NCBI GenBank assembly: GCA_049840875.1
Contig: JASGJE010000011.1
Location: 496,001-560,000, forward strand
Origin: JAFDYH01 sp049840875
GTDB taxonomy: Bacteria; Bacteroidota; Bacteroidia; Chitinophagales; Chitinophagaceae
Length of the DNA stretch: 64,000 nt
Reading direction: 5' to 3'
Below, piece after piece: positions 9,319 through 18,401 of the stretch. Below the pieces are notes generated by a model. It was not told the origin of the DNA. It saw only the letters and a program-made list of their open reading frames with translations, and ran no database searches. Position numbers and translations under genes: made by a program. Position 1 is the stretch's first letter, and each line of letters opens with the position of its first letter.

Positions 9319-11323
9319 ATGCAAAAGACATTTCTTATTACAGTATTATTAATTGGGCATACGTTGTATGCCCAATTCCGTTACACATCAGCCAATGCCC
9401 ATTCTCATAACGACTATGAGCAACCAGCGCCATTCCGGACAGCCTATGCAGAGGGTTTCGGCTCCGTAGAGGCTGATATTTTTCTGCAAAATGATTCATT
9501 ACTTGTAGCGCATGAAAAGAATGGTCTTTCTCTCCATCGCACATTGGAGAAGTTGTATATTCTACCGATAGAAGAATGTATAAAAAAGAATGGCGGATAT
9601 GTGTTTGCTGATAAAAAAAGAACTTTACAGCTACTGATTGATATTAAAACAGAAGCCGGGCCTACGTTAAACAAACTGATTGAGCTACTAAAAAATCATC
9701 CGTCGCTAATCAGTAATCCGTCAATAAAATGGGTCATTTCCGGAAACAGGCCTGATGAGAATAAATTTAAAGATTATCCTCCGTTCATTTTATTTGATGG
9801 TCAACTCTCTCATCAATACAAAAGTGACGCATTGAAAAAGATTGCATTGATGAGCGATAATATTGCCAGCTATGTGCACAGCACTAACCCGACAGCAGCC
9901 GAATGGGGAAAATTAAATCAGCAGATAAAGCAAATGCATGATTTAAAAAAACCTGTACGCTTCTGGGGTACGCCTGACAATATAGAAGTATGGGAACAAC
10001 TAATGAGCCTTGGTGTTGATTTCATCAATACAGATCATATTAATGCGCTGGCGGCTTTTCTCCGGGGTGATACCATCGCAACAGAAGGAAGACCTTTACC
10101 TGTATGGAAGAAGGGTTATCTTGACCTGCACCATATTAATACAGGCAGAGGAAATGCAGCGTATTATATTTTTCCTGACGGCACTAATATGCTTTTTGAC
10201 GCAGGAGAAGAAGACGCAACAGAACCCAGAACAATCTCGGCCCGTAATTCAACTATTCATCCGGATAATACTAAACTTCCTTATGAATGGATAAGCTATT
10301 ATATAAAGCAGGTTACCCCATCTTCTGATATTCATCTTGATTATGCCGCTATTTCTCATTTCCATGACGATCATTTTGGAAGCTGGTACCCAAAGGCGCC
10401 CGTATCAAAAAATGGTCCATATGTGCTGACAGGCATTAGCGGAGTTGGAGAACTTATCCCAATCCGACAGTTACTTGATCGCGGGTATCCTGATTATACT
10501 ATTCCAGTACCATTTGAAAAGACCCACAACAGAATGAATGAGGAAGATGACAAATACATAAAAACTATAAATAACTACCTTTCTTTTATCAAAGCGAAGC
10601 CATCTGGTATGGTAACCGGGCAGTTTAAAAGTGGTACAAAGAATCAAATCTGTTTAGTTCATGATGCAAAACAGTTTCCTGAATTCTTCGTGCAAAACGT
10701 AAAATCGAATGGAAACATCTGGAACCGGAAAAGATTCTTCAACCTATCAGCATTTCCCTCCTATTGATACCGCAAATCCAAAAACATGGCCTGATGAAAA
10801 CAGCCTCAGCCTTGTTTTTGCAATTCATTATGGGCCTTTTATTTATTATAGCGGTGGCGATTGCCCGGGAAATATTTTTTATGGTGATGCCCCATGGCGT
10901 GATGTGGAAACACCTGTAGCGAAAGCCATTGGAGAGGTTGATATCGCTACATTGGATCATCACGGTAACAGAGATGCCGTGAATGAATTTCAAATTAAAA
11001 CGTTCAAACCAACTGTCTGGATAGAACAGGTATGGTCGTCAGACCACCCCGGGCATGAGGTATTAATCCGCTTAACTTCTCCTTACTTGTATAAAGCTCC
11101 CCGGGATATTTTCGCCACCAATATGCTTGAAGCAAATAGACTCGTTATTGGCTCCCTCATTGATAATTCATATAAAAGTCAGCAGGGGCATATTGTAGTG
11201 AGAGTGTTGCCTGGTGGCAACGACTACTACGTAATTATATTAGATGATAGCAATAAAGAAATGCTGGTAAAGAAAGTATTCGGACCTTATCGCTCAAAAA
11301 GCAAGCTGCCTGTCACTGAATAA
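9319..11323 (+). pseudogene. Frameshifted fusion of glycerophosphodiester phosphodiesterase-like and metallo-beta-lactamase-fold domains
   Basis: From ATG 9319 a signal peptide (MQKTFLITVLLIGHTLYAQ) leads into a PI-PLC/GDPD-like domain (AHSHNDYEQ..., GFGSVEADIFL, LLVAHE; about residues 20-250). A metallo-beta-lactamase-fold domain follows (AISHFHDDHFGSW near residue 350). This frame stops at 10767. A second frame that overlaps it and runs to 11323 carries the rest of the second domain (IYYSGGDCPGN, LDHHGNRDA). The span 9319-11323 is 668 codons plus one base. Removing one A at about 10723-10724 would join the frames as NIW-TGKDSSTYQHFPP. I infer one ancestral gene with a +1 frameshift, either real decay or a sequencing error. 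It lies 24 bases after the TonB receptor. Confidence 0.75.
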
Positions 11324-11327
11324 AGTT

Positions 11328-12119
11328 TTACTTCGCCGCTGCCAATGAACGATCGAGATGAACATAACCGCCATCCACATGAATCAATTGACCAGTGGTG
11401 TGACTTGATCTCTCTGATAATAAGAACGCCACTGCATTTGCAATTTCTTCTGTTGTCGTCATTCGATTTTCTAATGGAATTTTAGAAACAATTTCTTTTA
11501 GTTTTTCTTCAGGGTTTGGCAACGTCTTTATCCATGTTTCATATAGCGGGGTCCAGCTTTCGGCAACGACCACAGCATTCACACGAATGCTGTACTTCAA
11601 CAATTCAACAGCCCATTCACGGGTTAATGCATTGCGACCACCATTGGCAGCAGCATATGCAGAGGTTCCGCCCTGCCCTGTCTCTGCTGTTTTAGAAGTG
11701 ATATTAACAATCGCACCTTTTGTCTTTTTCAATTCAGGTAATGCATAATGCGCCATCAGGTAATAATGCACAACATTCTTATGCAGCGAAGCCATAAATG
11801 CCTCGTAGCTTCCATTTTCCAAATTCACGCCATCATTCACTCCCGCATTATTTACCAATCCATCTATGCGCTTATATTTTTCGATAATTTGCTTTACTAC
11901 CTTTTCACATTCTTCAGGTTTTGATAATTCTCCCGTAAATGCATCGCATTCGCCGCCTTCACTTTGAACAGATTTCGCTGTCTTTTCATTATCAGCTTCG
12001 CTTCTGCCAACGATGACGGGCAACGCACCTTCTTTCGCCAATACACGAACGATGCCTTCCCCGATTCCCTTTGCACCACCTGTTACAATGATAATTTTAT
12101 TTTTTAATTGCAGATCCAT
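11328..12119 (-). CDS. Short-chain dehydrogenase/reductase, L-fucose dehydrogenase-like
   Basis: This 263-aa classical SDR has a Rossmann NAD(P) site TGGAKGIGEG (about residues 13-22), an NNAG motif at 90-93 and a C-terminal VDGGYVHLDR. Ser142 and Tyr155 of the catalytic triad are present. The usual Lys four residues after Tyr is Asn (YAAAN, residue 159), confirmed in the nucleotides. The neighbouring FAH-family hydrolase and rhamnose/fucose mutarotase suggest oxidation of a 6-deoxy sugar such as L-fucose to its lactone; this is inference from context. It is the last gene of a minus-strand run, with an 86-base gap to the gene upstream that holds a dispersed repeat. Confidence 0.82.
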   Translation of the reverse strand: MDLQLKNKIIIVTGGAKGIGEGIVRVLAKEGALPVIVGRSEADNEKTAKSVQSEGGECDAFTGELSKPEECEKVVKQIIEKYKRIDGLVNNAGVNDGVNLENGSYEAFMASLHKNVVHYYLMAHYALPELKKTKGAIVNITSKTAETGQGGTSAYAAANGGRNALTREWAVELLKYSIRVNAVVVAESWTPLYETWIKTLPNPEEKLKEIVSKIPLENRMTTTEEIANAVAFLLSERSSHTTGQLIHVDGGYVHLDRSLAAAK

Positions 12120-12156
12120 TGTTTAGCTATTTGAAATTTATGATTTGATTGATTTT

Positions 12157-12193
12157 GCTTTAAGCCTTAGGCCTTATGCTATAAGCCGTACTT
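12157..12193. repeat. 37-bp dispersed intergenic repeat, copy A
   Basis: This sequence starts GCTTTAAGCCTTAGGCC and aligns without gaps to 34452-34488 (29 of 37 identical by eye; most differences are C/T). It is partly self-complementary (GGCTTA/TAAGCC) and lies in the gap between two same-strand genes. Confidence 0.5.
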
Positions 12194-12205
12194 ATTAAAC
12201 GAGTG

Positions 12206-13057
12206 TCACCCTTTATATGATACCAGTTTTTGTTTTGAGGAACCTAATCCGTCAATTCCTAATTCCACAACGTCACCTTCACGTAGATATGGTTGACCTT
12301 TCATTCCCATTGCAACTCCTGCTGGTGTGCCGGTGGAAATAACATCACCCGGCAACAACGTCATAAACTGGCTGGTATATGAAATAATGTGTGGTAGTTT
12401 AAAAATAAAATTGGATGTATTACCATCCTGCATTTTATTTCCGTTTACGGTTAACCATAGCCGAAGGTTATCAATATCGCCGAGTTCATCCGGTGTTGCG
12501 AGGAAAGGACCAAGCGGTGCAAATGTGTCACACCCTTTTCCTTTATCCCAGGTGCCGGCTCTTTCGATCTGAAATTCCCTTTCACTGACATCATTGTGCA
12601 ACACATATCCTGCTACATAATTCAGCGCATCTTCTTCAGAAACATAACTGGCTTTTTTGCCAATTACAACAGCCAATTCCACTTCCCAATCTGTCTTTTT
12701 AGAATTTTTAGGAATAATGATGTCATCATTAGGGCCAACCAACGCCGTTGTTGATTTTAAAAATATAACCGGCTCTGGCGGCGGTGTAGCCCCGGTTTCT
12801 CTCGCATGATCGGCATAGTTCAAACCAATGCAGACGATCTTTGAAGGTCTTGCTACAGGACTTCCAAGGCGTGTACCTTCAGCGACCTTTGGTAAGTTTT
12901 TATTTTTATCCAAAAAAAATTTCAATCTTTTCAAGCCATCACTTTCAAAAAACGCTTCATTATAATCTTCGCCAAATGCAGACACATCGTATTGCACATC
13001 ATCAATTATAACACCAGGCTTTTCTTTATTCAATTCACCAAATCGAATCAGTTTCAT
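12206..13057 (-). CDS. Fumarylacetoacetate hydrolase (FAH) family protein, probable 2,4-diketo-3-deoxy-sugar-acid hydrolase
   Basis: This 283-aa protein has the full FAH fold. A small N-terminal domain (residues 1-70) is followed by the catalytic part with IVCIGLNYADHARETG, metal-ligand block DWEVELAVVIG, HNDVSEREFQ, KGCDTFAPLGP and the C-terminal GDVISTGTPAGVAMG. In this family a divalent metal supports C-C bond hydrolysis or decarboxylation of a beta-diketo acid. Beside an L-fucose-dehydrogenase-like SDR and a rhamnose/fucose mutarotase, the best guess is hydrolysis of 2,4-diketo-3-deoxy-fuconate or -rhamnonate; ureidoglycolate lyase is a common but less likely annotation. The mutarotase stop lies about 10 bases upstream, consistent with one operon. 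Confidence 0.85.
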   Translation of the reverse strand: MKLIRFGELNKEKPGVIIDDVQYDVSAFGEDYNEAFFESDGLKRLKFFLDKNKNLPKVAEGTRLGSPVARPSKIVCIGLNYADHARETGATPPPEPVIFLKSTTALVGPNDDIIIPKNSKKTDWEVELAVVIGKKASYVSEEDALNYVAGYVLHNDVSEREFQIERAGTWDKGKGCDTFAPLGPFLATPDELGDIDNLRLWLTVNGNKMQDGNTSNFIFKLPHIISYTSQFMTLLPGDVISTGTPAGVAMGMKGQPYLREGDVVELGIDGLGSSKQKLVSYKG

Positions 13058-13067
13058 AAATCAATTT

Positions 13068-13407
13068 TTATTTTTTTATTGTTTCAAATATCTGGTTCAT
13101 TAATATCCATTTTTCTCCGGGTTTAGCCCAGGGCAATGCCTGCTGGTATTTCCACATCAGGTTTTCCCATTCCTGCACCTGCGGGTTGGATTTATCTGCT
13201 GCATCTTTGGCCGCAAAGTCAAATGTATCATCCACTTCCATAATCATAAACATTCGATTACCGGTACGATAGATCGACATCAGCGTGATACCGGCGTCAT
13301 GAATAGTTTTCAAAATTTCGGGCACGCCCTGTTTTATGATAGGCTTCATATTCTTTGATCATTTGCGGGTCATCTACAAGATCAAGAGCAAGACAATAAC
13401 GTTTCAT
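13068..13407 (-). pseudogene. rhaM: L-rhamnose/L-fucose mutarotase family, frameshifted
   Basis: The ATG at 13405-13407 begins MKRYCLALDLVDDP and reads on through EYEAYHK, the conserved N-terminus of the DUF718/RhaM family. That frame is lost near 13332-13335 (a run of four T on the plus strand). A second frame beginning about 13349 carries the remainder (QGVPEILKTIHDAGITLMSIY..., ending at 13068). The whole span is 113 codons plus one base. The family catalyses anomer interconversion of 6-deoxy sugars. The Trp of the usual VWPE motif is also missing at the junction, so more than one base may be altered. Either the gene is inactivated or the base call is wrong. Confidence 0.72.
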
Positions 13408-13532
13408 ACTTATTTTATTTGCTAAAAAAGGGCTTTAAAGATAACTGAATCCCACATATAAGGTGTGAGGGTGTGAGAATAATATTTTGTAAAACAGGAG
13501 GCGGTTAATTAGTTTAGTATGAGCAATACAAA

Positions 13533-14282
13533 ATGAAACACATTTTATATTTTATAATTCTAATTTCAGTAAGCGTTAATGCGCAGGATTTAGTCATCAA
13601 AGAGGTAAAGAGAAGGCCTAATAAAAAAATTTACAACACTACTTCGGTTACCATTATTTACCCAATAATCATTTTAAAAAACAAAACCGCGGCTGATTTA
13701 ATAAACAGACAAATAAGAAAAGAGTTTTTTGACCAGCCAAACATACATGTAACCCTCGATAATCTTCTTACTGAGAGAATTGAAGAAGGACTTACGGATT
13801 TGGATTATACTATAACCTTTAAAAACAAAAATATACTGTCGCTGCAATTGAATGGAGAAGGGTGCGGAGCCTACTGCTCTTCCTGGAATATTTATTTAAA
13901 TTTTGATTTAAACACGGGAAAGCAAATACGAATTGAAGACTTAATACAACTGGACAAATTTGATAGTTTTAAAGAAATTGTTTTCCAGCAAAAAACAGAC
14001 ACCCTTCAAAAATACCTGGCAGAAGAAAAAGAAATGTTCGATCGCAACGAAATGGGGGATCTGGATTCCTCTGATTATGACTGGATAAAAGGAGAAGTAA
14101 CAAATTGCATGAGTAATGCTGCAATCAATGTATTTTCTTTGAAAAAGACCGAACTCGAAATTATCGACCCTTGCGATCTACCACATGCTATCCAATCGCA
14201 AACTCCGATTTATGAACTAAAATACTCCTACCTCTTTCTTAAACCATTTTTGAAAAAAGAATTTCTTGAGAAGTTAAAGTAA
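13533..14282 (+). CDS. Secreted hypothetical protein
   Basis: This 249-aa protein has a signal peptide (MKHILYFIILISVSVNAQ) and no transmembrane helix afterwards, so it should be periplasmic or exported. It has a mixed alpha/beta pattern with five cysteines (GCGAYC near residue 112, TNC near 190, DPC near 213), which could form disulfides. The arrangement (a strand 'VTIIYPIIIL', then 'LINRQIRKEFF', then a region describing ...TGKQIRIEDLIQ...) resembles DUF3298/DUF4163-type RsiV-like domains, but I cannot confirm this. It is flanked by genes on the other strand and seems monocistronic. I assign no function. Confidence 0.7.
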   Translation: MKHILYFIILISVSVNAQDLVIKEVKRRPNKKIYNTTSVTIIYPIIILKNKTAADLINRQIRKEFFDQPNIHVTLDNLLTERIEEGLTDLDYTITFKNKNILSLQLNGEGCGAYCSSWNIYLNFDLNTGKQIRIEDLIQLDKFDSFKEIVFQQKTDTLQKYLAEEKEMFDRNEMGDLDSSDYDWIKGEVTNCMSNAAINVFSLKKTELEIIDPCDLPHAIQSQTPIYELKYSYLFLKPFLKKEFLEKLK

Positions 14283-14372
14283 GTATTACCGATAAAAAAG
14301 TCTCATAGACAAAATGCAATTATTCAGTAGCTGTACTTTCCTTCCCGAGAAATTTCAAGTAATAGTATCTCG

Positions 14373-16595
14373 TCACTCACCCGGATGATATGTCTTCTCC
14401 GCATTCTTTATCACATCTTCTTTATAAAACAATACATCCTTAAATTGTCCCTGCGTGTACATCTCCAATTGATCTTTGAAGTGCGGGGAAGATGGATCTC
14501 CACTTTCACCCCCAGCCAATAATGATTTTGCTTTAATTGTTTTACCAAACTCTACTGCACAAATAAAACTGTTTCCACTTAGGCCATAACGCTTCTTTGT
14601 ACCCGGATAGTAGCGACTATTATAAGAAGGCAACATTCCCCACGCTGAAGATGCAAAGGGCACCGGTATACTTTCTGCGTCATCATTGTATTGCTGATTA
14701 ATGTCACTGGAAATACGCTGGTAACGATTTATATCGCCCCATGGCACATCCCATTTACCGAACTTCGATGTCAGCTCATTTATTACGGCGAGCATTGGCG
14801 GCAACAACTCATCTTTCGTGGCAGTTTCCGCGAACTTCTTTACAAGCGTTACCTGGTCGTCCCATCCTTCGTCGATATAAATGCGTTGAATGGCAGTTGT
14901 TAACTTTTGCGCCCATTCAATAGCCAATGTCGTCGGAACTGAATTTGCAGATACTGTGTAATCCCAACGCTTCAACATTAGTACCGGTTCTGCTAATAAA
15001 TTGTAAATAGAATCCGCTTGATTATCGTTCTTTTCAAACGCCTGCACTAAAGCCGGTATTAAAATCTCCATCGCAGAAAGCCGGCGGTCATAACCAGCGG
15101 CAATCATTTTATCAATCGTAAATGATTTTTCATCGTTTAATACCCGTGCAGCATTTACACCGCGAAAATTTTCCCCATCAGGCGCCATATAAAAAGGATA
15201 ATTTTCCTTTTTCGGACTTGCAGTGCCTGAAACTGTAAATGGAGTAGAGTTACAATTTTGTATCCATCCGGTTGAAGGGTTGTAAACATGTATTATCTCG
15301 TCAAGCGTGTGTAACCCTTTCCATTCGGTGGCGGTTACAGAACCATCAACGGGTTTACTCCAGTTATATTTTTTATCCCTCTTTGGAATATGATCACCAT
15401 GCCAGTAAGCGATGTTTCCTTTGTCATCTGCAAATACAGTGTTGTTTGAAGTGTTTGCAAGAAGCGCCATTGATTTTTTAAAGTCTGCAAAACCGTTTGA
15501 CTTAGTTCGTTGCCAGCTTTGTATCAAGCTTGTCAATGAACGATTATAACTTTTTACACTGATCCATTGTCCATCACGTTTTGCCATCACGGGGCCGTGA
15601 TGCGTATAGTATGCCGTTACATTTTCTGTTTCGACACCATTCTCAGTTTTATAGTTCAGTACAATTTGTTTTTCCCGGACGGGTAATTGTTTCTTATTGT
15701 ACTCATAAAAGAACTTTCCGCTTTTGTTACTTACTTTTTCGGCATACAAATCCGCAACGTCGACATTGTTGGAAGTATGCATCCAGCCGCAATGTTTATT
15801 AAAACCTTGATAAATAAAAAACTGACCCCATGTAACGGCTCCATACACCTGTAGTCCCTGCTCGCTCACCATTTCTACTTCAGGCCTGAAATAAAATGTA
15901 ACGTGTGGATTAATGTAAAGAATAGCATTCTTAGATTCCGTTTTTGACGGACCAACAGCAAAACCGTTTGACCCGGTGTTTTGCTCTTCAAAAATATCTT
16001 TCCGAAAAGCAACAGGCGCTTCTCCGCTCAGGTAGAAATTTTTTACATCAGCTTCTTTAACGTCACCAGTACTGATCGCACCAATACTTCCATCTGTCCA
16101 CAACAATTGATACCAGGGTTTGAAACGGGATAACAATGCCGGTTTAACGTCAGGATGTTTATAGAGGTAATAATTGATACCATCAGCATAAGCATTTAAC
16201 AATTGCTGCAACCACGCCGGACTTTTCTTGTAGTCTGCAACAGCTTCTGCCGAATCAATAATCAATCGTATATACAAATCGTCCTGCAATGAAGATTCCC
16301 CTTTTACTTCGGCCATTCGTCCTAATTTTTCAATGTAATTCATTTCAACCCGCTTAAAATCATCTTCGCACTGTGCATATAATAAACCAAACACCGCGTC
16401 TGCATCGGTCTTTCCATATACGTGCGGAATACCCCAGTTGTCACGAATAATCGTAACCTGCTTTGCCTGTTTTTCCCAACGGCTGATCTCTTGTTTATTA
16501 AATGGCTGCGCCAACAATGCAGAATAAATAAACGAGAAGCAAATAATAAGAACAGCTTTTGATTTATTGACAGCAACTACTAACTGGAAGGACAT
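14373..16595 (-). CDS. Penicillin acylase-family N-terminal-nucleophile amidohydrolase
   Basis: This 740-aa protein has a signal peptide (ends about residue 30, SALLAQ). It is laid out like penicillin/acyl-homoserine-lactone acylases: an alpha-chain region with IRDNWGIPHVYGKTDADAVFGLLYAQ, a spacer, and an autocleavage site at Gly208-Ser209 (TGSNGFAVG). Ser209 would become the N-terminal nucleophile of the beta-chain. The oxyanion-site segment (TSNNVDVADLY) and the GENFRGVNA region follow. These periplasmic Ntn hydrolases cleave N-acyl bonds in beta-lactams, quorum signals or lipopeptides; the substrate is not predictable here. A 19-bp dyad lies 35-53 bases upstream of the start. The gene follows the cyclase on the same strand at 85 bases. 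Confidence 0.88.
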   Translation of the reverse strand: MSFQLVVAVNKSKAVLIICFSFIYSALLAQPFNKQEISRWEKQAKQVTIIRDNWGIPHVYGKTDADAVFGLLYAQCEDDFKRVEMNYIEKLGRMAEVKGESSLQDDLYIRLIIDSAEAVADYKKSPAWLQQLLNAYADGINYYLYKHPDVKPALLSRFKPWYQLLWTDGSIGAISTGDVKEADVKNFYLSGEAPVAFRKDIFEEQNTGSNGFAVGPSKTESKNAILYINPHVTFYFRPEVEMVSEQGLQVYGAVTWGQFFIYQGFNKHCGWMHTSNNVDVADLYAEKVSNKSGKFFYEYNKKQLPVREKQIVLNYKTENGVETENVTAYYTHHGPVMAKRDGQWISVKSYNRSLTSLIQSWQRTKSNGFADFKKSMALLANTSNNTVFADDKGNIAYWHGDHIPKRDKKYNWSKPVDGSVTATEWKGLHTLDEIIHVYNPSTGWIQNCNSTPFTVSGTASPKKENYPFYMAPDGENFRGVNAARVLNDEKSFTIDKMIAAGYDRRLSAMEILIPALVQAFEKNDNQADSIYNLLAEPVLMLKRWDYTVSANSVPTTLAIEWAQKLTTAIQRIYIDEGWDDQVTLVKKFAETATKDELLPPMLAVINELTSKFGKWDVPWGDINRYQRISSDINQQYNDDAESIPVPFASSAWGMLPSYNSRYYPGTKKRYGLSGNSFICAVEFGKTIKAKSLLAGGESGDPSSPHFKDQLEMYTQGQFKDVLFYKEDVIKNAEKTYHPGE

Positions 16596-16629
16596 GAAGA
16601 TTATTTTAAAATATCAGAATAGTGAATCA

Positions 16630-16648
16630 TTAACGATCGAATCGTTAA
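16630..16648. promoter_or_regulatory. Perfect 19-bp dyad, possible operator before the acylase gene
   Basis: TTAACGATCGAATCGTTAA has 8-base perfect arms around a 3-base centre. It lies between the cyclase stop (16681) and the acylase start (16595), where a repressor or activator of the acylase would bind. The regulator is unknown. Confidence 0.4.
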
Positions 16649-16680
16649 AATTAAATGAACCGCATTAATTGAAGAAGGAA

Positions 16681-18360
16681 TTATTTTATGAGCATTTCTT
16701 CAACGCCGGCCCAATTATCCGGAACGCCGCTATCCAGGTAGCGGCTTGCATTATTCAGAAACAACTTTGCAGTAAGGTCTGTAGGATTTGATTCTGTTAT
16801 CTGCCTGAATGCATCGCTCGCTTTATCAAAAGACCTTCCGGTATATAATTGTACTCCATCATTAAACAATGAAAGAGACGTGAGTTTCAGTTCTACTTCT
16901 GCCGGAAGATTTGCATTGAAACATTCATGCACGCCAATGGCGGATTGCTTTCCTTTTAATTGTACGCGGCCAAGATAGCGAAGATGGAAACTACCGGCCA
17001 CGCTTATATGCTGCAACGCATCATCGCTGATGAGAATACCGGCTTTATAATATTTAGTCAAACTTTCCAATCGTGATGCCGTATTTACCGTATCAGATAA
17101 TGTTGCAGCATCCAGTCGCTGCTCGTCGCCAATAATACCCATTATCAAGGGGCCGGTATGCATCCCGATGCCTATCTGAACTGGACGTTTGTTTTCCGCT
17201 TTTCGTTTGTGATTGAATTCATGCATCAACTGGTGCATTTCAATTGCTGCTTTCAATGCGTCGCTGGCATTTCCCGGAAAGATGGCCATAATAGCGTCAC
17301 CCAGATACTGATTAATAAAGCCATGATTATCCCGAATAACGGGGCCAATCATTTCATTAAATGAACGGACAAAATTGAAATTTTCCTGTGGCGTCATTTG
17401 TTCCGCGAGTGTAGTATACTCACGAATATCTGAAAACAGAACTGTCACGATACGTTCAACACTGTCCCCAAGTCGCACTTCGGTAATTCGTTCATGGCCC
17501 AGCGATCGAATGAATTCAAATGGAACAAAGCGACCTGTTATTTCATAAATGCGGCGCATTGCTTCTTCTTTCTCTCTTGCCTCCCGGATATTTTTTTCAT
17601 AGAGCATCGCACTTTCTATTGCTGAAGAAGATTGTAATGCCAGTGTGGTGAGCAGCTTCAGATCCGCTGCAGAATACTGTCCTTTCTGACAATCGGCTAA
17701 AATGATTGCGCCTAAAACGCGATGATTTACTTTCAGTGCACCATAGACAATTGAATCAACATCTTCAATGATAATTTCTGCTTCCTTCAGTGAAGAAATA
17801 TCACTTGTGATTTCTGACTGTCCGCTTAAAACAATTTTCAATAAAAGATCTGCACGGGCATTTACTTTTTCCAGGTTAAAAAAGACATTCCCGGAATGTG
17901 CTACAGGTTCAAGCTGTCTTGTAATCTCGTTCCATAATATCACCACTCCACCATCCGAATGAATGATATGACCTGCTTCTTCCAGGGCAGTTTGTGCAAT
18001 AGAAACAGGGTCTATAGCCTGAGCCAGTTTTTCACTGAAGTTAAAAACAAGATTAATTTCCTTATAAAGGTTCAATACTTCCTTACCCAGTTTCTTTTTG
18101 TCATCTTCTTTCTGAACTAATGTGTTCAACAAATCAGCAATAACCTTAGCATCAGCATTTCCTTTTACAAAACCAAGCGTTTCATCATCTGCTTGTATCG
18201 AAAATTCAACGTCTGCCTTTAATTCATTTTCTCCAAATAAAATCGTTCCACTGATATCTGTAACCTGGATACTCAGGTTCATTTGCCTGGAGACAACACC
18301 AAGTAAAGAATATACCGCGCTTCTTTTATTCAGAATGCTTTTTAGATTGATTAATGCCAT
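16681..18360 (-). CDS. GAF-domain class III adenylate/guanylate cyclase
   Basis: This 559-aa soluble protein has a small N-terminal PAS-like segment (about 10-75), a helical linker, a GAF domain (about 110-255) and a signalling helix. A class III cyclase domain follows (about 295-480), and the roughly 80-residue tail may be TPR-like. Both metal-binding Asp positions are present (LFSDIREYT and QYLGDAIMAIF), as is LSDTVNTASRLE. The substrate-specifying Lys that normally precedes the second metal motif appears to be Gln (NQYLGD), so ATP versus GTP preference is uncertain. It starts 41 bases after the response regulator in the same direction, so it is probably the output of the kinase-regulator pair upstream. 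Confidence 0.88.
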   Translation of the reverse strand: MALINLKSILNKRSAVYSLLGVVSRQMNLSIQVTDISGTILFGENELKADVEFSIQADDETLGFVKGNADAKVIADLLNTLVQKEDDKKKLGKEVLNLYKEINLVFNFSEKLAQAIDPVSIAQTALEEAGHIIHSDGGVVILWNEITRQLEPVAHSGNVFFNLEKVNARADLLLKIVLSGQSEITSDISSLKEAEIIIEDVDSIVYGALKVNHRVLGAIILADCQKGQYSAADLKLLTTLALQSSSAIESAMLYEKNIREAREKEEAMRRIYEITGRFVPFEFIRSLGHERITEVRLGDSVERIVTVLFSDIREYTTLAEQMTPQENFNFVRSFNEMIGPVIRDNHGFINQYLGDAIMAIFPGNASDALKAAIEMHQLMHEFNHKRKAENKRPVQIGIGMHTGPLIMGIIGDEQRLDAATLSDTVNTASRLESLTKYYKAGILISDDALQHISVAGSFHLRYLGRVQLKGKQSAIGVHECFNANLPAEVELKLTSLSLFNDGVQLYTGRSFDKASDAFRQITESNPTDLTAKLFLNNASRYLDSGVPDNWAGVEEMLIK

Positions 18361-18401
18361 GTCTGTAACAACCTCTTACGGAAAAATGAATCGATCACTT
18401 T

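Noticed and set aside
10709..11323. An independent gene for the 3' half of the GDPD/MBL fusion
   Set aside because: Its apparent start METSGTG reads through sequence that continues the upstream protein in another frame, and it lacks the N-terminal half of an MBL fold.
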